Assembly (NCBI GenBank): GCA_964537715.1 | Contig: CAZIAH010000003.1 | Coordinates: 1 to 64,000, forward strand | Source of the DNA: CAZTZL01 sp964537715 | GTDB lineage: Bacteria > Zhuqueibacterota > QNDG01 > DSAB01 | Length of the DNA: 64,000 bases | Direction: 5' to 3' | Part shown: in pieces, positions 43,674 to 51,661 of the stretch | Numbering within the stretch: the stretch's first letter is position 1 | Layout: each line of letters starts with the position of its first letter | Translations under genes and position numbers: made by a program | Notes under the pieces: generated by a model | The model's input: only the letters and a program-made list of their open reading frames with translations | The model's database searches: none | What the model was told of the DNA's origin: nothing

Positions 43674-44741
43674 TTATGCTCCTTTGAGTTCAGAGAGAAG
43701 CTCCTGGATCAGTTCTTTAACAGTGACGATCTTATCAATACGATATGCATTCTGCCCGCAGAAAATAAGGCCGTGGTCCACATCCCCAAAATATGAATTC
43801 AAAAGAGCCAATGCAATACAATATCTCACTTTATCGACTTTACAGGCTGTGAGACATCTATAAGGACAATTTATCTTCAGTCTTCCTTTAACTTCCAGAT
43901 CCTTTAAAAAACGATTTCTTATCGCCCTACCAGGCATACCAACAGGACTTTTAATAATAACAATATCCTCTTTTTGGGAATCCAAATAAGCTTGTTTGAA
44001 TTCCTGGGACACATCGCATTCTTCGGTACAGACAAAACGGGTTCCCATCTGAACACCAGAAGCGCCCAAGGAGAGCATTCGTGCAATATCTTTTCCATCA
44101 TAAACACCGCCTCCAGTAATGACAGGAATTTTCTTTCCATATTTATCTTCATACGGTTTAATGGTTTCCAGGACTTCAGGCAGAAGCTTTTCGAGAGAGT
44201 ACTCCTCTGGATGTTCCAGTTGCTCTTCGGAGAAACCGAGATGTCCTCCTGCAAGAGGTCCTTCCAGGATCAGTCCATCCGCGGTTCTTTCATACCGTTT
44301 GTCCCAGACTCGCAGGATCAATTCCGCAACTCGGGCAGAACTGACGATGGGCACAAGATTCACACTGGGATCATCAACTAAAGCCGGAAGTTTTATTGGC
44401 AGTCCAGCACCGAAAACGATCATTTTGATCCCTTCCTTTACGGTCGTTTTAACCAGATCATCGACGTTGCTGAGCACACCCATAAAGTTTACTGCGAGAC
44501 AGCCATCTGTCATGCTCCTGGCTTTTTGGATTTCGTTCATGAGTGCTTCCCGGGATATCCTTTCATACTCCTGCTTTGAAGCTTCGAGATCTCCGAGACC
44601 AATACTGGAAATCGTGCCGATTCCACCTTCGTTTGCTACGGCTGAAGCCAGCGAGGCAAGAGAAACCCTGACGCCCATACCGCCCTGGACAATGGGTATA
44701 TCTGCGGTAAGACTTGCGATTTGTAGTTTAGGGATTTCCAT
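43674..44741 (-). CDS. Nitronate monooxygenase / FabK-like flavin enzyme
   Basis: The protein has 355 residues. It is an FMN-binding TIM barrel of the NMO/FabK superfamily: ADIPIVQGGMGVRVSLASLA (~13-32), GPLAGGHLGF (~160), ITGGGVYDGKDIARMLSLGA (~205-224) and GVQMGTRFV. Two Cys clusters follow near residue 290 (INCPYRCLTACKVDKVRYC) and may bind a metal. Immediate adjacency to fabF (no gap) raises the possibility of an enoyl-ACP-reductase-like role, but the GGMGV form is closer to nitronate monooxygenases. The substrate is unresolved. Confidence 0.8.
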   Translation of the reverse strand: MEIPKLQIASLTADIPIVQGGMGVRVSLASLASAVANEGGIGTISSIGLGDLEASKQEYERISREALMNEIQKARSMTDGCLAVNFMGVLSNVDDLVKTTVKEGIKMIVFGAGLPIKLPALVDDPSVNLVPIVSSARVAELILRVWDKRYERTADGLILEGPLAGGHLGFSEEQLEHPEEYSLEKLLPEVLETIKPYEDKYGKKIPVITGGGVYDGKDIARMLSLGASGVQMGTRFVCTEECDVSQEFKQAYLDSQKEDIVIIKSPVGMPGRAIRNRFLKDLEVKGRLKINCPYRCLTACKVDKVRYCIALALLNSYFGDVDHGLIFCGQNAYRIDKIVTVKELIQELLSELKGA

Positions 44742-45983
44742 TTACTCTTCACATTTTTTAATAATGAGGCAGGCGTTGCCTCCACCGAAACCAAACGAAT
44801 TACTCATCGCTGCATTCAAATCAACCGATTCTACACCATTGGTCACGTAATCAAGAGGGCAATCGGAATCAGGTTCTTTGTAATTGATGGTCGGGGGAAT
44901 TTTGCCAGTATACACACTCATTACAGTCGAAACGAATTCCACAGCCCCTGCAGCTGCCATAAGATGACCAATCATCGATTTTATCGAGCTGACCTTTAAG
45001 ACTTTCGCATGTTCGCCAAACACTTTCATAATGGCTGCACTCTCACATTTATCATTCAAAACAGTGGACGTACCGTGTGCATTGATATATCCCACTTCTT
45101 TCGGATCAATACAAGCATCCCTGATTGCTGCTTGCATGACCCGGACCATTCCATCGCCCTGAGGATCAGGTGCTGTAAAGTGAAAGGCATCAGACGTATT
45201 GCCGTATCCAACAATTTCAGCATAGATTCTCGCTCCTCGCTTGAGAGCATGCTCTAGACTTTCCAAAACAACAATTCCGGCTCCTTCTCCCATCACAAAT
45301 CCGTCACGATTTTTGTCAAAGGGTCTGCAGGCATTTTCGGCACTACTATTTTGAGACATGGATCGTGTGGCACAAAAACCTCCGTAGGCCAGGGGGGTTA
45401 TGCAAGCTTCGGAACTTCCTGCAAGCATGATGTCTGCATCTCCTCTCTGAAGAATTCGAAACGCATCGCCAACGGCGTTCGAGCCCGTAGAACAGGCCAC
45501 AGAAGGAGCAGAAAGCGGACCTTTCAAACCATATTTGATAGAAACCATACATGCTGCCATATTGACGAGCAGCATGGACACAAAAAACGGTGGTATACTT
45601 TTTGGCCCCTTCTCCTGGAGAAGAAAATACCCGTCTTCGATCGTCTTTGAACCGCCGATACCAGAACCGATAATAACACCCGCGCGGGTTTTATCAAATG
45701 AGTAAGATTCAAGTCCTGCATCTTCGATGGCCATTGCAGAGGCCGCGATTCCAAACTGCGTGAAACGATCCATACGTCCTGCCGATTTCCTGTCAATCCA
45801 TTCCTCAGCTTGAAAATCTTTTACCTCTGCCGCAAGCTTCGAACGAAAATCTGTCACATCAAAGTGGGTGACTTTCGCAATACCATTTCGCCCATCCTTT
45901 AATCCTTTCCACAAATCCTTTGTACCTATCCCAATCGGCGTTACAGCACCCAAACCTGTGATAACAACCCGATATTCTTTCAT
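44742..45983 (-). CDS. fabF: 3-oxoacyl-ACP synthase II
   Basis: The start is set at 45983 (MKEYRVVITGLGAVTPIG), whose ATG overlaps the stop of a 57-codon remnant upstream; the product has 413 residues. The condensing-enzyme triad is visible: Cys in SVACSTGSNAVGD, His in NAHGTSTVLND and His in SIKSMIGHLMAAAGA. The C-terminal SNSFGFGGGNACLI is typical of KAS II. It elongates fatty acids on ACP. No other fab gene is in the window, so the fatty-acid genes are scattered. Confidence 0.95.
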   Translation of the reverse strand: MKEYRVVITGLGAVTPIGIGTKDLWKGLKDGRNGIAKVTHFDVTDFRSKLAAEVKDFQAEEWIDRKSAGRMDRFTQFGIAASAMAIEDAGLESYSFDKTRAGVIIGSGIGGSKTIEDGYFLLQEKGPKSIPPFFVSMLLVNMAACMVSIKYGLKGPLSAPSVACSTGSNAVGDAFRILQRGDADIMLAGSSEACITPLAYGGFCATRSMSQNSSAENACRPFDKNRDGFVMGEGAGIVVLESLEHALKRGARIYAEIVGYGNTSDAFHFTAPDPQGDGMVRVMQAAIRDACIDPKEVGYINAHGTSTVLNDKCESAAIMKVFGEHAKVLKVSSIKSMIGHLMAAAGAVEFVSTVMSVYTGKIPPTINYKEPDSDCPLDYVTNGVESVDLNAAMSNSFGFGGGNACLIIKKCEE

Positions 45984-46153
45984 GACAGGAGATCCCCTAA
46001 ACAAAACAGCTCACTATTTGCAACTGCCGAAGCTAAATTTGCCCTGGATATCCTGACTCCCATTCCTCCCTGTATTATGGGTGGATTGACTTCTATGTCC
46101 CCAATTTTTAAGGTGGGGAGTTTCTCGGTATTTATCGGCTTCTTACCTTTCAT
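45980..46153 (-). pseudogene. N-terminal fragment of a second nitronate-monooxygenase-like gene
   Basis: A 57-codon frame from ATG 46151-46153 encodes KLPTLKIGDIEVNPPIIQGG followed by MGVRISRANLASAVAN, clearly the N-terminus of a paralogue of the enzyme at 43674-44741. Similarity stops abruptly after ASAVAN and only 11 more residues (SELFCLGDLLS) follow. It overlaps the end of the HD-domain gene by 11 bp and shares an ATGA with the fabF start, so it may act as a translational leader even if the protein is dead. It is probably the relic of a deletion that fused the fragment to fabF. Confidence 0.75.
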
Positions 46154-46718
46154 TTGGTTTGTAGTTCAAGATCACCTTTTGGAAAAGTGCTGCCAGCTTT
46201 GTATTATCATAACTAATATTTCTGACGATCGATCTGGCACATTTCGATAATCTTTGATATCCCCATCTCATTCTAAAAGCAGTTTCTTTTTCAGAATTTC
46301 TTTGAAAATAGAAAGGTAAACTCACATCAAAGAATGAAATCCCATCCGCATCCTTCAAGATGTTTGCTTCTGAATTCCCTCCGGTTTCGTGTAAAATAAC
46401 CAAATTAGTTACTTTATCTCTAATTGTCTTGTCAATGTTACATAATAACAAAATTTCATGTAATATCTTTGCACTTTTCTGGGAGTGTACCTTTTTAAAC
46501 TCATCGTAGTCGGTGTAATCCTCTCGCCTTATTTTCCGTTCACTCTCACTTCTCTCTATATCGTGTCCCAAGGCTGCTATTTGAAGTGCCATATCCGCTT
46601 CTGGTTTTAATTTCAAAACCCATTCTCTCGTATTTTTAGAATGTACTGGATCTTCAGCGACTTGAGATTTGGAAATGATCTTTTCAATTTGTGATTCAAT
46701 TCTTTTAAGGATATTCAT
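46143..46718 (-). CDS. HD-domain-like hydrolase of unknown substrate
   Basis: The protein has 191 residues. Metal-ligand candidates of an HD-type fold are H26 (DPVHSKNTREWV), the HD pair in ALGHDIERSE (~51-52) and a later Asp in ILKDADGISFFDV (~122). A Lys/Arg-rich middle (ERKIRREDYTDYDEFKK) and hydrophobic helices follow. The family resembles the DUF4202/HD group, but I cannot name a substrate. It lies 42 bp downstream of lptB, at the end of the KDO/Lpt transcription unit, and overlaps the remnant frame that leads to fabF. Confidence 0.6.
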   Translation of the reverse strand: MNILKRIESQIEKIISKSQVAEDPVHSKNTREWVLKLKPEADMALQIAALGHDIERSESERKIRREDYTDYDEFKKVHSQKSAKILHEILLLCNIDKTIRDKVTNLVILHETGGNSEANILKDADGISFFDVSLPFYFQRNSEKETAFRMRWGYQRLSKCARSIVRNISYDNTKLAALFQKVILNYKPNER

Positions 46719-46760
46719 GTCTCAACACTACCAATCTTCTAATAGATTCAAAATTAAATA

Positions 46761-47504
46761 CTAGTGAAGCTCTTTATATCGATCCAATCGAAATTGTTTT
46801 CCCAAATAGATTTTTCTTGCCTCCTCATCACTGGCCAAGAATTCCGAAGTACCTGATTTTAAAATTTTCCCCTGAAAAAGAAGATAGGATCGGTCCGTAA
46901 TCGAAAGGGTTTCATGAACATTGTGATCCGTGATCAAGACGCCGATTCCTTTGTCTTTGAGATGCCGAACGATATTCTGTATCTCTTCCACTGCGATTGG
47001 GTCGATGCCTGCAAACGGCTCGTCAAGCAATATAAATTTCGGACGAGTAACCAGAGCGCGCGTAATTTCGACACGGCGTCTCTCTCCTCCAGAAAGTGTG
47101 TCGGCTCTTTGATCGGCCAGTCGATCGATGGAAAGATCCTGTAATAAAAGTTCCAGTCTGTTTTTTTGTTCCCGTTTGTCCAGACCCATGGTTTCAAGAA
47201 TGGCCAGGATATTTTCTTTGACTGTCAGCTTTCTAAAAACAGAAGGCTCCTGACACAGATAACCGATCCCCATCCTGGCCCGCTTGTACATCGGAAGATG
47301 GGTGATATCTTTCCCGTCATAATAAATTCTTCCGGAATACGGACGTATCATTCCCGTAATTATGTAGAATGTGGTCGTTTTACCTGCTCCGTTCGGACCC
47401 AAAAGCCCGACGACTTCTCCCTGTTTCACATCAATGGTCACGCAATCCACAGCCCGTTTGCTGTGGTAGATTTTTACCAGATGTTCCGTTTCGAGTTTCG
47501 ACAC
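46761..47504 (-). CDS. lptB: LPS export ABC transporter ATPase LptB
   Basis: The protein has 247 residues. Walker A is GLLGPNGAGKTTTFYIITG, the Q-loop is YLCQEPSVFRKLTVKENI, the signature is LSGGERRRVEI, Walker B is FILLDEPFAGIDPIA and the H-loop is VLITDHNVHETL. FAGIDPIAVEEIQNIVRHLK is diagnostic for LptB. With LptF/LptG (not in this window) it powers LPS extraction from the inner membrane. It is placed 4 bp after lptA. Confidence 0.95.
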   Translation of the reverse strand: MSKLETEHLVKIYHSKRAVDCVTIDVKQGEVVGLLGPNGAGKTTTFYIITGMIRPYSGRIYYDGKDITHLPMYKRARMGIGYLCQEPSVFRKLTVKENILAILETMGLDKREQKNRLELLLQDLSIDRLADQRADTLSGGERRRVEITRALVTRPKFILLDEPFAGIDPIAVEEIQNIVRHLKDKGIGVLITDHNVHETLSITDRSYLLFQGKILKSGTSEFLASDEEARKIYLGKQFRLDRYKELH

Positions 47505-47508
47505 CGAA

Positions 47509-48624
47509 TTAAAGCCTTTCTAAGGAATCGACGGGAACCGTCTCCTTTTTATCCGAAACGGAAGATTCAATCGGAGTAAATAAACCCGTGCATTGTCCGG
47601 GATTGCTTTCTACGATGACCTTCTCCAAACGATCTCTTTCGAAATCGAGCACGATCCTGTCTCCTGTAGTTGTATTTATACCTTGTTCCTTATCTTCTTC
47701 ATCAAAAAGGTGATAAACACTGCTCGCCTGTCCATCGACAATCACCTGTTTGATCGTATCTCTGACAGCTTCAATCTGAATCGTCTTTCCTTTCAAAACA
47801 TCCTGATAAACACTGTCTGTAGAAACCACCTGCGCGTTTCCCTGAATGGTTCCGCCCCTGAACTGTGTTCCCTCCAGACGGATGTCGATTTGATCTCCTC
47901 GCATTTCCCGGTTCTGCTTCCAAATCATGGGATTGTTTTTCAATACGAGTGTTTTCTCTTCGGAAAAATATTCGGCGTGTTCACAAACTGCCCTGAGATC
48001 CCCTTTGTCAATGGAAACACTGTCCGTTACCAGAACCCGCTGCTCTTCTCCCCATGCTTCCATTTTCATTCCGTGAATAATCATTTCCTCACCGGAGGCG
48101 GTATCGATTTTCGACAGTTGCGGTCTGCCTTCGATGCGGCCGTAATCCGATTTGTGATCATAATAGGCCTGCTCCCCCCGCAATGTAACTTCCTCTATTA
48201 AATCCTTGATAATCACGTTCTTAAAGGCATTCGATTCTTCGGTCTCCTGAGAATAAACAACTTTCTCGGCCTGAAGCTGCCGTGATCCGCTTTCAAGAAT
48301 CACATGGCCGATGGCCGTTTCTGTACGGGTTTGACCATCATAATGAACCTCATCCCCAATGAGTGTCCGCTTCCCATCAAAAATAGAAACATTCCCATAG
48401 GCCACAACCCGATCCTCGTTTTCCCACCAGTGGGCCATGTCGCAAGTAATGTAGGCCGCTCCCTGAATAAGTTTTACATTTCCCGTCAATTTTAAAATCC
48501 GCTGGTGATCGAGCATCATGCTTACCAGACTGTCTGCATGGATCAATTGCAGCCGATCCCGGCCAAAACAATGGCCCGAATTGAATACAATAAAACCAAG
48601 TACGATAGTTTTGACAAATTTCAT
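47509..48624 (-). CDS. lptA: LptA/OstA-like LPS transport bridge protein
   Basis: The protein has 371 residues, longer than the ~185-residue E. coli LptA. A signal peptide-like start (VKTIVLGFIVFNSGHC) precedes repeated OstA beta-jellyroll units of about 25 residues, e.g. DMAHWWENEDRVVAYGNVSI, DEVHYDGQTRTETAIGHVIL and AEYFSEEKTLVLKNNPMIWK. The extra length means more stacked repeats, possibly spanning a wider periplasm or combining LptA with an LptD-like N-terminal domain. It overlaps lptC by 4 bp and is followed by lptB. Confidence 0.85.
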   Translation of the reverse strand: MKFVKTIVLGFIVFNSGHCFGRDRLQLIHADSLVSMMLDHQRILKLTGNVKLIQGAAYITCDMAHWWENEDRVVAYGNVSIFDGKRTLIGDEVHYDGQTRTETAIGHVILESGSRQLQAEKVVYSQETEESNAFKNVIIKDLIEEVTLRGEQAYYDHKSDYGRIEGRPQLSKIDTASGEEMIIHGMKMEAWGEEQRVLVTDSVSIDKGDLRAVCEHAEYFSEEKTLVLKNNPMIWKQNREMRGDQIDIRLEGTQFRGGTIQGNAQVVSTDSVYQDVLKGKTIQIEAVRDTIKQVIVDGQASSVYHLFDEEDKEQGINTTTGDRIVLDFERDRLEKVIVESNPGQCTGLFTPIESSVSDKKETVPVDSLERL

Positions 48625-49271
48625 TCTTTTTTCTTTTCTTCGACAGGATGATCGACCGAAACATCCCGGGATGGAGCTCTTTCAAAAGATCGCTCCAGAC
48701 TATCGATAGCCACTCTCCGCTGACTGATGCCCCAAGGTTTGAGAATCACCCAATGCCCTAAATCCGGTTCAGATTCCAGCCCTTTCCCGTAAAGCGTATC
48801 CTGCTCGTCAGTAATGATTGTCACGAGAGTGTCAGAAAGAATCTTCTCCCGTTTGTTGTCCCATTTAATGACTTCTGTCATGAGGGTCACACCGCTGTCC
48901 GAAACCACAACGACATCTCCAATCCCGATTACATCTTCTGTTTTTTCATGATATTCCCCTTTATCGGAAACGAGATGCGATGTATGATTTCCATCAACGT
49001 CATAGAAATCGACCTCCACACCCTCATCAAAATAGACGATTTTCTGTGTTTCATACTTGGTCATGTGACCGTAATGCACAATGGCCTGAGGATGCCCCGC
49101 TTTTGAAATATACAGTTCCGAATTCCATCCTTCCTGTTCTGGAAGTTCCTTAATCTGTTTTGTTGTTTCTACAGGCTCTTCCCTTTTTTTCCCGCATGAA
49201 ACAGGAAGAATGATTTGGCAAAACATGACAATCAATACGATAAAAACAAATTTTGAACCCTCCAAACTCAA
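48621..49271 (-). CDS. lptC: LPS export protein LptC, lipoprotein-type
   Basis: The protein has 216 residues. The N-terminal hydrophobic segment ends in LPVSCGKK, a lipobox, so it may be a lipoprotein rather than transmembrane-anchored as in E. coli. The beta-jellyroll has MTKYETQKIVYFDEGVEVDF and SDKGEYHEKTEDVIGIGDVV, then ETEVIKW-like strands and LYGKGLESEPDLGHW, which matches LptC (YrbK). It would accept LPS from LptFG and pass it to LptA. It overlaps kdsD by 4 bp. Confidence 0.88.
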   Translation of the reverse strand: MSLEGSKFVFIVLIVMFCQIILPVSCGKKREEPVETTKQIKELPEQEGWNSELYISKAGHPQAIVHYGHMTKYETQKIVYFDEGVEVDFYDVDGNHTSHLVSDKGEYHEKTEDVIGIGDVVVVSDSGVTLMTEVIKWDNKREKILSDTLVTIITDEQDTLYGKGLESEPDLGHWVILKPWGISQRRVAIDSLERSFERAPSRDVSVDHPVEEKKKE

Positions 49272-50227
49272 GCCAATCCCGCTTTCAGTAAATCGTGAAT
49301 ATGAACCATGCCGACAGGATTTTCTTTCTTGTCAACTACAATGAGTTGATTGACACTGAATTCCTCCATGGTCCGAAGCGCCTCCTCCGCCAAAACACCC
49401 GATTGGATACATTTCGGATATCGACACATGATATCTTTGGCTTTTAGATTCCAGATGTCATGACTTTTTTCCATGAGACGCCGGAGATCACCGTCAGTAA
49501 TGATGCCGACAAGTTTATTATTCTTATTCATGACACAGGTAGCACCCAACCGTTTGGAAGAAATCTCCAAAATGGTCTCTGTGATCGGTGTTTTCGTATC
49601 GACTTTAGCAACATCCTCTTTCGTACGCATAATTTCATCGACACGTAGAAAAAAACGTTTTCCGATATCGCCGGCCGGATGAAGCATGGCATAATCTTCC
49701 ACACTCAACCCTCTTTCCTGAAACAGAGCCAGCGCCAGTGCATCCCCCATGACCAAGGCTGCTGTACTGCTTGATGTCGGAACGAGGTCATACGGACAGG
49801 CTTCTTCTTTCACACTGATGTCCAGGATCACATTACTCTCTTTGCCTAAAGCAGAATCTGGATTCCCTGTCATAGTAATCACGGCACACCCCTGGCGCTT
49901 GAAAATTGGAAGGAGACAAAGAATCTCTTCGGTATTCCCGCTTTTGGAAATACAAATCACCACATCATCTTTCAAAACGACGCCCAGATCACCGTGCACC
50001 CCTTCGGCCGGATGGAGAAAAATAGCAGAAGTACCCGTACTGTTGAGTGTTGCAGCGATTTTTCTTCCGATAATCCCGGACTTCCCCATCCCCGTGATAA
50101 TGATCCTACCTTTGCAGTTTAGCATGATATCGACCGCTTTTTGAAATCGGTCATCGATACGGTCGATCAATGCCTGAATCGCTTCCGCTTCGATCCGAAC
50201 GACTTCTTTTCCTTTTTGGATGCTCAT
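49268..50227 (-). CDS. kdsD: Arabinose-5-phosphate isomerase (KdsD/KpsF)
   Basis: The protein has 319 residues. The SIS domain (~30-190) has ITGMGKSGIIGRKIAATLNS, a phosphate-binding ISKSGNTEEIL and VPTSSSTAALVMGDALALAL. Two CBS motifs follow (~205-318, with LVGIITDGDLRRL). It converts ribulose 5-phosphate to arabinose 5-phosphate, the first step to KDO. It lies 40 bp after kdsC. Confidence 0.95.
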   Translation of the reverse strand: MSIQKGKEVVRIEAEAIQALIDRIDDRFQKAVDIMLNCKGRIIITGMGKSGIIGRKIAATLNSTGTSAIFLHPAEGVHGDLGVVLKDDVVICISKSGNTEEILCLLPIFKRQGCAVITMTGNPDSALGKESNVILDISVKEEACPYDLVPTSSSTAALVMGDALALALFQERGLSVEDYAMLHPAGDIGKRFFLRVDEIMRTKEDVAKVDTKTPITETILEISSKRLGATCVMNKNNKLVGIITDGDLRRLMEKSHDIWNLKAKDIMCRYPKCIQSGVLAEEALRTMEEFSVNQLIVVDKKENPVGMVHIHDLLKAGLA

Positions 50228-50267
50228 GGTGACTCTAATTATTTTGTTTAATTATTATGCGTTTTAA

Positions 50268-50825
50268 TTACACCGCTGAACTATACACCCGCTCGAGTAC
50301 GGCCTTCCATTGTTTTTGTGCTTTCAAAATCAATTCGACGGTTTCCCGAACCGCCCCTTCGCCGCCTGAATGGGTAGTGACATAATCGGCGATCCGCTTG
50401 ATTTCGGGACGCCCGTTGGCCACGACAACCGCGACACCAACATGTTTAAGCACACCCATATCCAGAACGTCGTCTCCGATATAGCAAACGGCCTGACGAG
50501 GAAGATCGTACCTCTCCAAAATATTGCGAAGACCCTCCAACTTGTCTGAAGCTCCCTGATAACAGATATCCACATGGAGTTCTTTTGCACGATGATCCAC
50601 CACCTCGGAAGTTCGTCCCGTCAGAAATCCAACTTTTAACCCGCCCAGTCTCGCCAGGGTAATACCCATACCGTCCTGAACATCGTAGATTTTAAACTCC
50701 TGACCATTATTTCCCAGAATGATCCCACCGTCTGTCAAAACACCGTCCACATCCATCAGAAGTATTTTGATTTTCTTCAGTTTGGATAATAAAACAGATC
50801 GTTTGTTTGACGGCTGTTTTTTCAT
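50268..50825 (-). CDS. kdsC: 3-deoxy-D-manno-octulosonate 8-phosphate phosphatase
   Basis: The protein has 185 residues, a C0-type HAD phosphatase without a cap domain. Motif I is LLMDVDGVLTDGGIIL (nucleophile and acid Asp), motif II is GFLTGRTSEVV, and motifs III/IV are the Lys of GASDKLEGL and YIGDDVLDMGVL. It releases phosphate from KDO-8-phosphate. It overlaps kdsA by 4 bp. Confidence 0.95.
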   Translation of the reverse strand: MKKQPSNKRSVLLSKLKKIKILLMDVDGVLTDGGIILGNNGQEFKIYDVQDGMGITLARLGGLKVGFLTGRTSEVVDHRAKELHVDICYQGASDKLEGLRNILERYDLPRQAVCYIGDDVLDMGVLKHVGVAVVVANGRPEIKRIADYVTTHSGGEGAVRETVELILKAQKQWKAVLERVYSSAV

Positions 50826-51661
50826 AATTTGATTTCTTTTTGGGATCGAATCAAATCATCGATCGATTTCAACTGGACAAGCAATGGTTCAAGATGTTCG
50901 AGAGGCCACATGCTCGCTGCATCGCAGAGCGCTTCTCTGCAGTTGGGATGGGTTTCGATAAAAATCGCCTGAATTCCTGCAGCCACTGCCGCACGGGAAA
51001 GAGCGGGAACAAACTCCGGGGTCCCCCCTTTCGGATTGGAACTGGATATCCCATAGACCCGTATCGAATGCGTCGGATCAAAAATCACAGGATACCCTGT
51101 CTCTTTCATGATTTGAAAAGAACGCATATCCACGATGAGATTATGATAACCGAAACAGGTCCCCCGCTCGGTCAACAGAATATTGTGATTCCCTTCGTCT
51201 TCGATTTTTTTGATAATGCTTTTGACATCGCTGGGATCGACAAACTGTCCTTTCTTCACATTGACCACTTTTCCGGTACGCGCCACTGCCAGTGTTAATC
51301 CCGTCTGCATGGAAAGATAGGCAGGGATCTGAATGATGTCGAGCACTTTCGCAGCTGTTTCCGCATCGTGTTGATCGTGTACATCGGAGAGCACAGGTAC
51401 ACCGATTTTTTCTTTGACTTTTTGAAGAATTTTCAATCCTTGATCCAGGCCCGGTCCCTGAAACGATTTCGTAGAGGAACGGTTGTCTTTCAAATAGGAA
51501 GATTTGAAAATAAAAGGAATACTCAATTTCTCCGTGATTTCACGGATCGATTCAGCCGTTTCGAGAACGAGTGTTTCCGATTCGATGACGCAGGGACCCG
51601 AAATCAGAACCAACGGATGCCCTTCACCAATCGGGATATGATCGACAGTAACTGTTTTCAT
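50822..51661 (-). CDS. kdsA: KDO-8-phosphate synthase (metal-dependent type)
   Basis: The protein has 279 residues. ISGPCVIESE puts Cys24 at the position that defines metal-dependent KDO8P synthases, where metal-independent enzymes have Asn. FKSSYLKDNRSSTKSFQGPG, VLSDVHDQHDAE, ERGTCFGYHNL and IFDPTHSIRVYG are the remaining active-site loops. It condenses PEP with arabinose 5-phosphate. It overlaps pyrG and kdsC by 4 bp each. Confidence 0.96.
   Translation of the reverse strand: MKTVTVDHIPIGEGHPLVLISGPCVIESETLVLETAESIREITEKLSIPFIFKSSYLKDNRSSTKSFQGPGLDQGLKILQKVKEKIGVPVLSDVHDQHDAETAAKVLDIIQIPAYLSMQTGLTLAVARTGKVVNVKKGQFVDPSDVKSIIKKIEDEGNHNILLTERGTCFGYHNLIVDMRSFQIMKETGYPVIFDPTHSIRVYGISSSNPKGGTPEFVPALSRAAVAAGIQAIFIETHPNCREALCDAASMWPLEHLEPLLVQLKSIDDLIRSQKEIKL

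Noticed and set aside
44119..44850. 243-codon plus-strand frame over the NMO/fabF junction
   Set aside because: It is antisense to two conserved enzymes and Ser/Pro-rich in the way shadow frames are.
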